Shown in pieces: positions 50,721 to 62,749 of a stretch of DNA of 64,000 nucleotides (position 1 is the first letter of the stretch; each line of letters opens with the position of its first letter). The stretch spans positions 3,784,501 through 3,848,500 of the forward strand of contig OZ018417.1 of assembly GCA_963969595.1 (NCBI GenBank). The letters run 5' to 3'. A program made the position numbers and the translations under genes. The notes under the pieces were generated by a model. It made no database searches. It was not told where the DNA came from and saw only the letters and a program-made list of their open reading frames with translations. This stretch comes from Neckera pumila. Lineage: Eukaryota > Streptophyta > Bryopsida > Hypnales > Neckeraceae.

Positions 50721-51407
50721 AAATTAAACTCAATTTAGATGAAATTGCTCACAAATTGCTCACATTAAATCACGCAATTTAGATCAAATTGCTTTAAGAA
50801 TGCTCTAATTGTTCCAATTTGGCTCTAATTATGTCAATCTCTTGGATTAAGTTAAATTAAAGTTCAAATCACACTCAAATTGTTCAAATGAAGCTTATAT
50901 TATTCACCTTAGATCAAAACGCTCCAAGAATGCTCCAAGAATATCCTAATTGCTCTAATTTGGGTCTAAATACATCAATTTATTGTGTTAAATTAGATTG
51001 AAACTCAAATGACATTCAAATTTTCAAATGAAATTCAATGTTCAAACCACCATTCTATATATGAAATTTCAAATTTACTTAAAATAAATGTAAAGAAGAT
51101 ACCTTGGAGGTATTGTTGAGTTCAAAAACACCACTACTTGATTAATTTCTTCCTTCACAACCAATGGTGATTAAAATTGAAAAATTGAAATGCAAATTTC
51201 TCAAATTGCAAAGACTTTGTGAATATTTTGTTGTGAAAACCAAAATTGCTTCAATCTCAAAAAAGTTTCAAATCATTTGATAGTATGAACAAAATACTAG
51301 AATTGAAAACACTCAAAACTTAAAAAATCATAGAATTGTGAAAGTAAAATGAGGTGTAAAGCCAAAAAACCTAAACCTTCACAATATCATTGTACCTCTA
51401 TCATATT

Positions 51408-51474
51408 ACATTTTTACACTGTGTGATATTACAGAGGAATTGAGACTCTGTAATATCACACAGTGTAAAAATGT
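51408..51474. repeat. Perfect short hairpin
   Basis: A 29-bp arm (51408-51436, ending GATATTACAGAG) is followed by a 9-base loop and its exact complement (51446-51474). Weaker pairing may extend outward. No terminator or miRNA assignment is possible from sequence alone. Confidence 0.8.
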
Positions 51475-52786
51475 GACATTACAGAGGACTTTGTGAGTTT
51501 AGTAGTATGATGATAGAGGCTACCCCAAATTGTCAAGAAGTCCAAAGTGGGCTCTTCGGTCCTTTAATGCATACAAATATGTATATTGTGGAGTCATGTA
51601 AAAAATCATATTTAAATTTTGAATAAGTACATGGGAGTTTATTCAAGAGTTCATTTTTGATTTTGATTATGTATGTATATCTACGTAAAAACGTAGAGCT
51701 ACAAAGATTGAATGCTTTATAGTGTATTTGAATTGAACAAAAACAATCCAGAGTTCTCAACTTAACCTGTTAAAAAAAAATAGTCTACAAATTGCATGAT
51801 ATGAATTTGAAGTACATCATATTTGCATTTTCTATTAATATTGAGGAAGATGCATATATTCAAAATAAGATTCTTCATGTAGTTAACTCACTACAATAGA
51901 AGTTGCTTTTGTAGAAGTTGACTTTGGTTTATTGGATTTAATTATGATTAAGTTGAATTATTAATGATTTTGTGTTGGGTGATGTTACATTATAGGACTA
52001 TCAAGGCTATCAAAGTTCACAATAATTGGACTGAACATAGATGGTAACTTGTGGCAACAGACCCTAAGGTCCTAGTGCTGTGGATCATAAAGTGAACAAT
52101 GCAAGATTGGTTGTATTGGATAGGCATAGGCCATAAATATAGAAAAGTAAAGCCAATGACCATTGTCCTTTATGATGTGATCTTTATGAATGTGGAAATG
52201 GAAGAATGAAAGGTGGAATAATTTAAATTGCAAAAAGAGTTCATGATGGCACCAATCCCCATCTTGTTATTTGAATGCTGATGAATCCATGAGGATCTTC
52301 TATAGGCTTCAAGAAAATTGAACTTCTCTGCCAGAATTATTTTCAATTGACTCTTTGAGATGCACGCAATGATGCAGTGGAGAGGTTTCAAAAAAAAGAC
52401 TAGAAAATATTGTGCAAGCTCAAAAATTATTGCAAGAAGTCTTGGAAGATGCAGACAACTGCTGCACCAAATGCTCAAGATAAAACTCTGCCATGATTTC
52501 TTGAAGAAACGATTCTTATATATAGAATTTAAGAACTCCGTTGAACGTTCACCGGATGCCGGTTCAAAATCATGGCAGAAGACGTTCACCATTAGGACCA
52601 GCTGAGGACATCAATTCTTCTTGCACGATTGTTGAACAAAGGAATGTTAGAAACAATCGAGATAAGGGGCCATGAGATGCACTTCAAGCTCATTCATCAC
52701 CCATAATATGCACATCCAAAGGAGGGCTTCCACACAGCATTTTGACATCAATGCAAGGTGGTGCATTAATATAAAGTGAAGAGAAT

Positions 52787-53245
52787 ATGTATATACAAGC
52801 AGGAGCAACTATGAACATCAATTCAAGGTCAAACTTTACAGAGGCTGAGTCATCCAGGGCAGCTACGGAGCAAATAAAGAGAGCACAAATATTTAAAGCA
52901 ATAAGAGAGTTGTCCCAGTGCGGAAGAAGAAGAAAAAAGGGAAGGAGAATTGTACGACAAGAATGTCCTCAAGCGATACCAATGACAAGAGCAGTCAGTG
53001 TACGTACAAATGCAAGCACTATAGGAGATGATATTCAACATGGAGAGGAGCTTGGAATTATCAATGAACCTTCTAATGAAGAAGAGGAGACTCAAAAAGT
53101 TCACACATCTCCAGTTGTTGGCCCACTTGTAAGATTTCCAACAAATGACGAGTACTTGGCAGGTTACATTTGGGGAATGGACCTCGTTTTTAGTACAAAG
53201 ATTGCAAACATTCGAGATGTAGAGAATGTGGAGACAAACCACTGA
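52787..53245 (+). CDS. Unrecognised open frame in a decayed coding region
   Basis: 152 codons. The N-terminal half is polar and basic, with RRRKKGRRIVRQ in the middle, a possible nuclear targeting patch. The C-terminal half is acidic (NEPSNEEEE) and ends NDEYLAGYIWGMDLVF. It lies upstream of another unrecognised + frame (53654-54208) and of further fragments to 55296, in one direction. The layout suggests a dead or intron-containing transposon gene or host gene, but no domain was identified. The start is simply the first ATG of the frame. Confidence 0.35.
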   Translation: MYIQAGATMNINSRSNFTEAESSRAATEQIKRAQIFKAIRELSQCGRRRKKGRRIVRQECPQAIPMTRAVSVRTNASTIGDDIQHGEELGIINEPSNEEEETQKVHTSPVVGPLVRFPTNDEYLAGYIWGMDLVFSTKIANIRDVENVETNH

Positions 53246-53653
53246 GCATTGACTGCGAAGCATGTTTCGACAATATACAAATGACTTTGTGGAAAAGAGG
53301 AGCCTAGTATGTAACCACTTACGTTATGACTGCTTGCATATGTTATTGAAGATGAGGATGAAGAAGACACTGCTGTTTGAAAAGACATTCTAATTTCAAC
53401 TATGGATGTAGTGAAGGACTTTAAGGCAACTTCTCTTCGAAACGCTTTGGCAATATTAAGAAATCTGAACATGTCAAGGAAAAATTGGTTGCAAAACAAC
53501 ATCATCTGAGAATCTATGATGGTCAACATGTGGTTGCAGCATGCATGCAAGCAAGCTAAAAGGGAGCATAGAACGGGATTAATGGAAGACAAGGGGTAGT
53601 TCAAGATTTTTGCAGAAAGGAAGGCTTGGTTTCTTATATACAACAATTCAAAT

Positions 53654-54208
53654 GTGTTCGTCAAAGCTTCAATACAAATACATGCACAAGAGTTTGAGAA
53701 GAACTTCTATACGACAATAGATGAAGATCTAATAAAGCTACAGGCCATTTGGGAAGCATGTGAAAGATCAAATCTAGAGGTACAAACAAATGATGCACGA
53801 CAAGCAAAAGCAGTTACAATGGCTGCAAATATATTGCATTGGATGAGGTCTTCTGGAGCGAACATATCATTGGGGATTATATATAAGACAATGGTTGAAT
53901 ATATTTGTCATGCATGGCAAGAAGATGAAGACGCCTTTCAAGCTATTTTACAAATTTGTTGTGATTATGAGAATGAGATTTTTTGGAATAGTAAAAATGA
54001 AGAGAGGAAGTGGAAAAGATATGCAAGTCAGCAATCGTTGGACCCAAATGTTGACATCAAAGAAAGAAAAAAGAGGATGGAGCGGCTATGGCTGAAACCG
54101 TTAGTTAAAATTCCAAAGACAATGTATTTGCGATTGGTCAAAGAAATCGCTGCAAAATTATATAGAACTAGACGGTCAAAGGCCGCAATAGAGTTTTTTT
54201 TTCAATAA
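53654..54208 (+). CDS. Unrecognised open frame, possible exon of a decayed gene
   Basis: 184 codons with coding-like amino-acid use and many helical, charged segments. Recognisable landmarks are DARQAKAVTMAANILHWM, YICHAWQEDEDAF and LWLKPLVKIPKTMYLRLVKE. The frame stays open upstream to about 53600 (AERKAWFLIYNNSN), so the annotated ATG may be internal. Stops appear in every frame after 54208, though fragments such as EALGKFAALIPPMIRDHYAS (54392-54598) and VFTDMWRAKKMPCDVDQ (55084-55296) continue in the same direction. The family is unknown. Confidence 0.4.
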   Translation: MFVKASIQIHAQEFEKNFYTTIDEDLIKLQAIWEACERSNLEVQTNDARQAKAVTMAANILHWMRSSGANISLGIIYKTMVEYICHAWQEDEDAFQAILQICCDYENEIFWNSKNEERKWKRYASQQSLDPNVDIKERKKRMERLWLKPLVKIPKTMYLRLVKEIAAKLYRTRRSKAAIEFFFQ

Positions 54209-55296
54209 TACTAGTAGCAATGCTCTAATGAAAAAAATTTGTCTTGGACAACAGATCGGATTCAGTAAAGGAAAACAATCCAAAATGCAATACGGTGGTT
54301 GATGGTCAAAGTAGGAGTAGAACATCCAAGTAGCATGCAGATCTTTTTTCGCATTAATGTGCAAAGATTTTAAGGAGAGAACCAAGGACAATTGAAATTG
54401 CTTGCCAAAATTGTTGACAAGAAAATGAAGAAAGCTTGGTCACCTCTATCAGTGAAAACAATTGAAGCATTGGGGAAGTTTGCAGCTCTGATACCTCCAA
54501 TGATTAGAGATCATTATGCTAGTATTCAATGTGGAGAATCTGGATATCTTGGTGTAGTTGGAACTATGACAAATTTAAATAAGGTGCTGTGGGATTGACA
54601 AATGAATATACCATGTACCGCACATGGAGATAGCAATGGAAGCATTTTTATTTGATATAGAAGAGGGTATTTTCACAAGAGGCCATGGAATTGGAAGCGT
54701 TTTGCTTGTGGATATTTGATTGCCGGCGGTGTGGGACAAGAAAAAATGAGACTTGGACTAATGTTGAGTATAATACTGTTCTGCATAAGTTGCAACAGTG
54801 GATGGCATGGACATATAGGTGGACAATGACATTCTTATTTCTATAAAGAATATTTTTTGAAGAGAACATGAGGGAGAAGATGGTATTATCAATAGAGTGT
54901 ATTTAGCTCAGAGGCATATGAGTGTTCTAGCAATAGATTATGTCAGCGTGTATCCACGACTTGTGACATGATGGACAAACAGAGCATATTGTACAAGCAA
55001 TGGGAGATATTGCAATTGTTATGGTGCATCCTACTTCTTTGAGGATAATATAGAATCTAAGAAGTGGTCAAGAATAAGTACCTGTGGTATTTACGGATAT
55101 GTGGAGAGCAAAAAAGATGCCTTGTGATGTGGATCAAGCAAAAACAACCCCTTTGGGATTGCAGAGATTGGTGGCTATATATTTAACGGAGAAATGGAGG
55201 CTTGTAGTACTTGACATAACAATAGCAATGTCAAATATTTTGCAAGCTTCTTTTGTGGGTAGTCAAGTGATTGTATTAGATGATTCGATAGATTGA
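54209..55296 (+). pseudogene. Decayed coding fragments downstream of the 53.65-kb frame
   Basis: Two short + frames (54392-54598 and 55084-55296) have protein-like composition. Between them, coding-like phrases alternate between frames with many stops. This is best read as the broken 3' part of the same gene or element. Confidence 0.35.
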
Positions 55297-56834
55297 ACTC
55301 GCTGTTTTATATAACATATTACAAAAAATGTACCAAACATGAATCCAAGCAAGAGAAGTAGCCACATTAGTACTTGAGAATCCAAAAGCTGGAGCGTCAC
55401 AGTATAGTACTGCACCTCATATGAGATTCGCATCAACTCAAGTAATACAAACTAGGGCAAAAGAACTAAGACTGAAATACCTCAAAATAGGGTTTCATCT
55501 TTTCAAATCTTAACTTGAAGCAAAACAAGTATCATGACTTTAAACTAAACCATTATGAATCAAATCATATTTATCATTTTTCAGGTTGTACAAGTAGTAT
55601 CAGAAATAATTTTTTATGTATCACTTTTTTCTAGAAAAAAGTATTAAAAAACCTAACAAAAATATCCATAAGCACAATAAAACAAGGAAGAGATGTCCAT
55701 GTGCTTGAAAATCTTGTTCTATAAAATCCACAAGTTTAGGAATTTAGTATTTGAAGGCTTAGCCTCACCTATATCCATCTCAATATACACCACAATCTAA
55801 TGTAATGTTAGTGAGGTTGTAACAGGTGTCTTCAGCTATAGCTAATTGTGATCTATGTCACAGATCGTAAAATTCCAACGAGGAAGAAACGGAAGAACAA
55901 ATAAAAGTCAAAAGTCACATCAATGGTAAAGAAAATGAAAATTAGTGAGAAACATCTTCAAACACACTAAAAAAACTACCAAGACCTTTGTCATTTCATA
56001 GTCAAGTAATCTTGCTAGAAGCTCAAGAGTTGTAGAGCTCTCCACACAAAAATCAGCCAAAGCAAATAGTCACATCAAGATGGTGATGTGTAGCAATACA
56101 CAGCCATTAAGTAGTTACAAAGCTTAGAGGAAAAAACCAGAGAGACGTATTTATGAGGTAGTTGTAAACCAAATCACAATTTCTAATAGTGGAGACAACT
56201 AATAAAGTCTACACCCATAGTGGGTGGGTGGGTGGTATTTCCCACTTGACAGACATAATTTAAAATTTGAAATTCCTTGAATGACCACCCAAAGTGATAA
56301 TGGTCCAGAAATTTAGACATGTGGAGAAAATTTATTTGCATAGACTTGCAAGGTTTAAAATTATTTGCTAACCACCAAATAAAAATTAAGTACTTCTAAG
56401 CAATTAGGTATTTGATAAAACACAAATAAGTATATATATATGAAGATGGTATTTAAATAATTGAAAGATAAAATAACCAAATAGGTATATTTTAACAATT
56501 CCAAAACAAAGAATCTAAAGGTAACTTTTGCTTGGCTTATTATAAATTAAGGAATTAATGCCTACAAATGGCCAAAGAAGAGACTAAGACATAACATTCT
56601 TGAAATAGGGCCTCATCTTTCCAAAACCTAATTATATAGCCACAAATCAAGGCTTGATATAGAATAGTACTTTTAAAGAATTCTTAATCAAATCACACCA
56701 AGTGTAAAATAGGTATAATATCCTCTAAACCATTTCTATGTATCCAAGTGCTAATTACAAAAACTCAAAGCATAGACAGGTTGTCTAGATGTTAAATAAA
56801 CTTGCTCCAAATACTCCAAAAAATAGGAGATCTT
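55297..56834 (-). repeat. Unknown tandem unit C (related to units A and B)
   Basis: First of four consecutive units. Core at 55750-55861 with the minus-strand order GTGACATAGAT, GAAGACACCTGTTACAACC, CTCACTAAC, then GATATAG|GTGAGG. A TGA in the otherwise best-conserved frame of the core marks decay. The unit also carries 'cccatagtgggtgggtgggtgg' at 56216-56237, repeated in units D and E, and an 'atagggtttcatcttt' block near 55488 seen with variation in each unit. No protein family is recognised. Confidence 0.5.
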
Positions 56835-57984
56835 GAAATGAAAGCTTAGCCTCATCTGTCCATCCCAAAAACAAAACAAACCAATGTCAAGTCAGTGAAG
56901 ATGCACAAGGTGTCTTCAGCAAAAGCCAATTGCTATCTATGTCACAGGTTAACAAAACCAAGGAATTAGAGCAAAACGAAGCAAATCAAAGAGCAAAAAA
57001 GCACAAATCCAAAGCAAAATATGAGCATCCAGTGACCTTTGCCATTCTAAAAAGCCCAAGCACACAATGAAAGTTGAAGAGTTGCCAACAAGAGAGCTCC
57101 AAGCCATCCAAGTTCAATCCGTTACAATAAGAGAGACTAACACAATGGTAAGGAAACCATTATATGTGAGTTCACTAATTTGAATTTGGGAAGGAACCGT
57201 CAAGAAGTGGCCATAAAGTATTAGTCAGGCTTATATAATGGCTTACAAATCAAAGAAGTAGTCAGTAAAGCACCCATAGTGGGTGGGTGGGTGGTTCTAT
57301 CCACCAGGCTTACTTGTGATTGGATTCTAAGCACCTAAATAAAATAAGGTGAAGCATATTGAATAGTGTTAGGATTATACCACCTTATAGAATGAAGGAA
57401 CTATGCAACTCTGTTAAAATAAAATGAAAGTGCAATGAGCATAGATTGTAATCATAAAAAATTCTTTTATGGTATAAAGTGAATGATGAGTTTAACAAGG
57501 TAAAAATATATAAATAAGTAATTTAAAATTATTAAATTACATTAACCTTGTAAATATGTAAAAAATACCATAACAAAGAGTATAAGGCATAAGATCAAAT
57601 CGAACCATTTTGCAAATCTTAGCCCTAAGATATGTTAAAACTTAGAATTTTCAAAGGAAGAAGAAGGGACTTTTACTGAAACACCCCTAAACAGGGCTTT
57701 GTTTAAAACTAACTAACTTCTTGCTAAAATGAATCATATTTGCTTACATCAAATCACAAACCAAGTCATGGACTAAGGCATATTGTATCAAAAAATATCA
57801 CTTTGAAATAGTCATCCCAAAAAGTTACTTTGGATATAATTGAGTCTTCAAACTCTCCATAGAAATCACAAATGCATTATGTCCCATCCATATCTAATAG
57901 TAAAGTAACAGCATAGGAGAAATAGGAGTCCACATAGGAATCCATGTGCGTGAATACAAATTGCTCCATGAATCACAAATCGGA
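56835..57984 (-). repeat. Unknown tandem unit D
   Basis: Core at 56835-56946. On the minus strand, an AG-bounded left edge (agatag|CAATTGGC) and GAAGACACC are kept, but the donor-like site has mutated to ATGAGG. About 90 bases upstream on that strand, AATGGCAAAGGTC (about 57036-57048) aligns with a start-like site in units C and E. The 'gtgggtgggtgggtgg' block is at 57278-57293. Confidence 0.5.
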
Positions 57985-59349
57985 AGAGTTGGATTTGAAG
58001 GCTCAACCTTACCTGTATCCGTCCCAAACACAAAAACAAGCCAATGTAGTGTGAGTGAGGATGCAACAGGTGTTTAAAGCTGAAGCCAATTGCTATTTAT
58101 GTCACAAATCCAGCAAGTCCAATGAAAAACATAGTTGAATCAAAACACACAAGGAAGCAAAAAGGCAACATACTCCACACACTCCAAAGTCAAGAGACCT
58201 TTGCCATTCCTCCTTCACACTAGAAGCCCAAGAGTTGCACTCAAAGTTACAAAACTACCCTCCAAAATCACACCACAGTGAATCGTCGCACTCACAAGTC
58301 AAAGAGGAGTACTAACATACAAATGAGAGGCTAATATAGTCTCAGACTGTGGGAGAGAAACAACTCTATGGATAATAATGATGCATGTGGGAGATAACTA
58401 CCCACTACCATCTTAGAGTGATTACTAAATTAGGCGCCACCCATTGTGGATGGGTGGGTTTGTTTACACCAATGTCACTCTTAACTTGATTCAAAATAAT
58501 TTGAATAACTACCTATGATGTAATCTACCATAGAAGTACTTGCCTGTTACAGATTTAATTTTAAAGAACCAAATTACTATGGAAGATGTGCCAAAAGGAG
58601 ATTGGCTCATAGTAATTATAATTTGAATCACTATGGAAGATAAGCCTAAAAATAGAGAAAGGCCCATAGGAAATTATATTTTTATTAATCCAAATTGGAA
58701 AAATGTAAAAAAGAAATATAGTAATATTTATGCAAATCCTTAGATTGGACTATAAATGGAAAACTATACTTCAATTGATATATGTATAAATTGGAGGTAT
58801 TATTAGGATAACTAAACAAGAAGAAGAAGAAATGATATTTTATTTTTTACACAACTTCCATAAGAATGGATTAACCATGTCAAAATGGTCAAAATTGGAA
58901 AAAATATTTTGGTAAAAAAGGTTCTAGGGCTATAACCTCTGGCAATGTCAAGTTGTTTTAACTAGGAATAAATAACTTTTACAAATGCAGAAGAAGAAGA
59001 AGAAGAAGGGACTAAGACTGGACATCCCTAAATAGGGCCAAATCTTGTCACCACCTAACTTGTAACCAGACTGGAACCAAGCAAATCTTTTCACAAGCTA
59101 ACATAAGATATGTGTTTGTTAAATCATAGATTGTACACAATCTTGGCATAAGAACTATCAATTTCATAATCTGTTCATAGAGAAAGTATCAAGGTAGAGT
59201 ACTTATTTTCTAAAAGTCTCCCAAGAAATAAGTCTATTCTCTTAAAAATTGCCAAATACAAGTGTCTATAACCAAGCACATAATTTTTTTTGACTAAATG
59301 TCCCATGCTTGAAAAGTATCTTCTTCCTTGAAAACCAAAAATGGAAGTC
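57985..59349 (-). repeat. Unknown tandem unit E
   Basis: Core at 57990-58105. The minus strand keeps aaatag|CAATTGGC, AACACCTG, CTCACTCAC and GGATACAG|GTAAGG. The GTAAGG in place of GTGAGG is a substitution that preserves a splice donor. AATGGCAAAGGTC occurs upstream on that strand near 58200. The G-rich 'gtggatgggtggg' block is at about 58445-58457. Confidence 0.5.
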
Positions 59350-59444
59350 CAAGATCTGAAGGCTCAGCCTCACCTGTACCCATCCCAATACACACCACAA
59401 TCCAATGTAATGTTAGTGAGGTTGTAACAGGTGTCTTAAGCTGT
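59350..59444 (-). repeat. Unknown tandem unit F, cut by the assembly gap
   Basis: The core is nearly identical to unit C's (GGGTACAG|GTGAGG, CTCACTAAC and ACACCTGTT on the minus strand). It is truncated by the run of N, so further units may be missing from the assembly. Confidence 0.6.
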
Positions 59445-59644
59445 NNNNNNNNNNNNNNNNNNNNNNNNNNNNNNNNNNNNNNNNNNNNNNNNNNNNNNNN
59501 NNNNNNNNNNNNNNNNNNNNNNNNNNNNNNNNNNNNNNNNNNNNNNNNNNNNNNNNNNNNNNNNNNNNNNNNNNNNNNNNNNNNNNNNNNNNNNNNNNNN
59601 NNNNNNNNNNNNNNNNNNNNNNNNNNNNNNNNNNNNNNNNNNNN
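59445..59644. other. Assembly gap (200 N)
   Basis: Exactly 200 N, a conventional placeholder. It falls inside the tandem array, where collapse or breakage is expected. Translations spanning it are meaningless. Confidence 0.99.
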
Positions 59645-60555
59645 TTGTGGTATTTAGCTATTCTCTTCATCCATGCAATTGCCCATGTTCAACCACTTCA
59701 ATCATTCTTGATTTCATCCATTGTAGAAAAAATTCATCTTGGATTTCATCCAATTTGTAAAAGTATGCATTCAATAATGTAATGAACTTCATCCAATTAT
59801 TCAACAAATTCATCTCCGAAGACCAAAATTTCATCCAAATTGTCTAAAAGACATCCACACCACTTTTAGTGAAGTGCGATTTAACATCGACTACTCTAAT
59901 TCTTAGCCCTAGCTAAATAGTAAATTCAACCCTAGCTAGTGGTACAAAAATGGAGCTGAATTTTTAGTCCCACCTTCTTTTCACATAGTGCTAAAGGGGG
60001 CTAAAATGGGGGCTGAACTACCTTAGTTTAATCCCAAGTAATGAGTCGAACGTTCCCAATGAATATTAATACCACATAAGTGTTATAAGTTTTATTGCTC
60101 CGAAGTGATGACATATAAGATAGAGGCACCAAGTGCCAACCATGCCCAATACCCAACTTGTAGAGTACAGCTATTTCCAACTAAGGCTGGAAAAATCTCC
60201 AACCAAATCTTGGAATATGTTTTTTTGGTCCTTTTCAAGGTTGGGACTAATAATGTTATGTCTCAAAGTAGTGAGCAAGAAAGTAGGAAGTAGTGAGTGG
60301 GAAAGTAGTTCGGTTTTGATCGGAATTGGGAGACTCTAGACATTGACTGCTCATGAAGTGTACTTTTTGGCTCCTAAAATTTATACTAATTTCAATTTTG
60401 GGAATGTAATTTTGAAAAATTTGCAATCTTTCTATTTTCTGTTTTCCTACATATGAAAAAATCCCACTACCTCACACTGCTCACCGTTTGCTCCAAAATC
60501 GCTAAAACAATTGGCTATTGGTGCCTCTAAAGTAGGAGGTTTTTAAACCGCTCGG
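59645..60555. other. Intergenic DNA
   Basis: No gene or repeat supported. Frames of 62-68 codons at 60105-60339 overlap in two phases and have no recognisable domain. Confidence 0.5.
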
Positions 60556-60655
60556 GCTCTAAAATTGCCCACCTCCTCAATGTTCACTGCTTGTGCATGT
60601 TGCTTTTTGCAATGTACAAGCTATGAACATTTGAGGAAGTGGGCAATTTTAGAGC
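60556..60655. repeat. Hairpin with arms of about 45 bp
   Basis: The left arm starts GCTCTAAAATTGCCCAC at 60556 and the right arm ends GTGGGCAATTTTAGAGC at 60655 with one or two bulges. The loop is about ten bases (TGCTTTTTGC). The size and imperfect pairing are compatible with a MITE remnant or a small-RNA precursor. Confidence 0.65.
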
Positions 60656-62749
60656 CTTCCAAAGCGTCAAAATTTTGAACTTCAAAAATTCATAACTAAT
60701 CCACAAAGCTCCAAAAATATGAAACAACTTGGGTTGGATGCCAATTTCATTTGTCTTTGAAGGAAAATTTACTGAAAAATATTTCAAGAAGTTTCACCTC
60801 CCAAAATTCAGTTTCAGTTCTTAAATGAGCGCTTTATAGACCTCCTCCCTTACCTATGTTCACTTGTAATTAGTGACGAGAATAGGTGCGCATACCTCAG
60901 CAAAGGACATTCGTAGAAGATGCCAAAGATTCGCGGCTATCGCTACAATCATTCCACGATCAATATCTACGAGACGCACGCAAATCTTCCCACGACACCC
61001 CAAAATCTACCACCAGTTCACAAATCTTGGGCGGCACGCCTCTCCTTTGTTGTTTCTTAAGCCTCGACTCTGCCGTCTCTAAGACAGAAACCCCCCCCAC
61101 TCCGAGGTTGCGGAGCCGGCCCGCTCCGGTGATTGCAACGGCGATGGCGTGAGAGCCGTGAGCGCTTCGATTAATTTAGGTTTGCAAAGTCGAAAACAAT
61201 AACGCCGGAATAATCTCAGTGCTAAAGTACTGTACACATTGTCAAGTGATTTGGAAATGCGGTTGCGAGTTTAGTTCTAAGTGCTTCCGAATCTCCTGCA
61301 TAAGTTTCGATCTTGTAGACTGGAACAGCTTGCTTTCAAATTTGCAGCCAATTATGTTGCCATGGTGCTGATTTGCACACCTGCGCTTCTCTCCTCTTCC
61401 CTTCTGCTCGGCCAGCTTTACAGATCCTTCGTGGCATGCCCTGCTCTTTCTAGGTATTGTACACTTTTTCTTTGCTTCCAAACTCCTTGATTTGCAAAGC
61501 CCTAACCGGGAAACGAATGAGCTCTGTTCTCAGTGAGTCATGTGCTGCTAGGGTTTCGAATGGAATTTTCTATGGTCATGTAGAATTGATCAGTTTTTAA
61601 GTTCGTTCAGTAGTACTTTCAGAGAGTGCTGAGAAAGTGTGTGGAAAACCGGAACGGCATGTATAATAGCTACTTGAAACCCTAGCCAGCAAACTTCAAT
61701 TGGTCGACGTGATCTCTATACTTTGGAGTTAGGAGACTTATTATAGCTCATTTGGAGCACATTTTCGGGAGCTTTTCAACAAGATATCACTCACATGATT
61801 TGACCTAGAAATGAGCCAAAAAAGAAAGAAAGAAAAAAATGAAAAATGATTCACATGATTCTGTTTAGGCTGCTGTCATATTTGCTGCGTGCCTTCGATT
61901 GCTTGCTGCGATCCAAGTATTTTGAGCTAGAGGACTTACTATTGCTCGTCGGAAGTGCATTTTCTGTAGTTTATCAACAAAATATCACTCAACATTTGGT
62001 TGAAATTGAGGTTTTGAGTGCAATCATTCAATACATCAGCTATATTTTTCTGGGCGGTTTATACCCGCCATTCCGGTTGAATCCTAACCTGTCACTTTTC
62101 TCCCTCTCTGCGCGCAGTCCTAGATAGCTTTTTGCTTTCCGTTTGTAGGCCTACATGTTGCTCTGGACTCTAGGCTCTAGAAGAGTCTAATTTCTTCAGC
62201 ATACGATTTTAGGTTGCTGGATTGGTGATTACTGGTTGGAGTTCTGTGTGCAGTTACGGTAGTGTTTTTTTATTTTTTTGTAGAGGGTCGGGTAAGAATT
62301 GAAGGTTATAAGCTATCAATAAACCCTAGAGAGGTCGTTTTGATCTTGACATAGTAGAGTTACGGCCTTATAAAGAACTATTTGACTGCTCTCTACAAGC
62401 ATCAGATGTTCTCAGATTGGAATTACTTGCCAATGTATGAGAGGGTATTTTTATGTGCGGAAAAAGTTTCGCAAGCTAGTTTCAAGTTTTTCTAAACTCT
62501 TTCACAAATCGTGCTGCACAAGTTTCTCTTACACGACATCAAGACGGCTTATTTGGCTTGTATCCTTTTTACGATATTGAGTTGCACTACTCTGTTTGAG
62601 TTGTGCGAAAAATCCTGACCGTCTGTGTATTGTTTCGTGTGCAGATTCGTTGCTTGCAGTGAGGGAATTATATAGGTTTTAGCAGGACGGTAGTGAAGAG
62701 TTATCTGTTTTTGGATTTTGGAGAGCAATCTAACAGACGTGCGAGGAGA
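60656..62749 (+). promoter_or_regulatory. Upstream/leader region of the capping enzyme gene
   Basis: Base composition becomes GC-richer from about 60860, with a notably GC-rich patch at 61075-61160, as expected for promoter and 5' leader. Acceptor-like sites (GTGTGCAG ending at 62644) suggest a leader intron ending about 105 bases before the start codon. A frame of 88 codons at 60886-61152 and one of 93 codons at 61846-62127 have no recognisable domain. Two blocks near 61737 and 61930 ('ctta.tat.gctc', 'ttatcaacaa.atatcactca') are a diverged direct repeat. Confidence 0.4.

Noticed and set aside
59328..59670. Frames crossing the run of N
   Set aside because: They consist mostly of undetermined residues.
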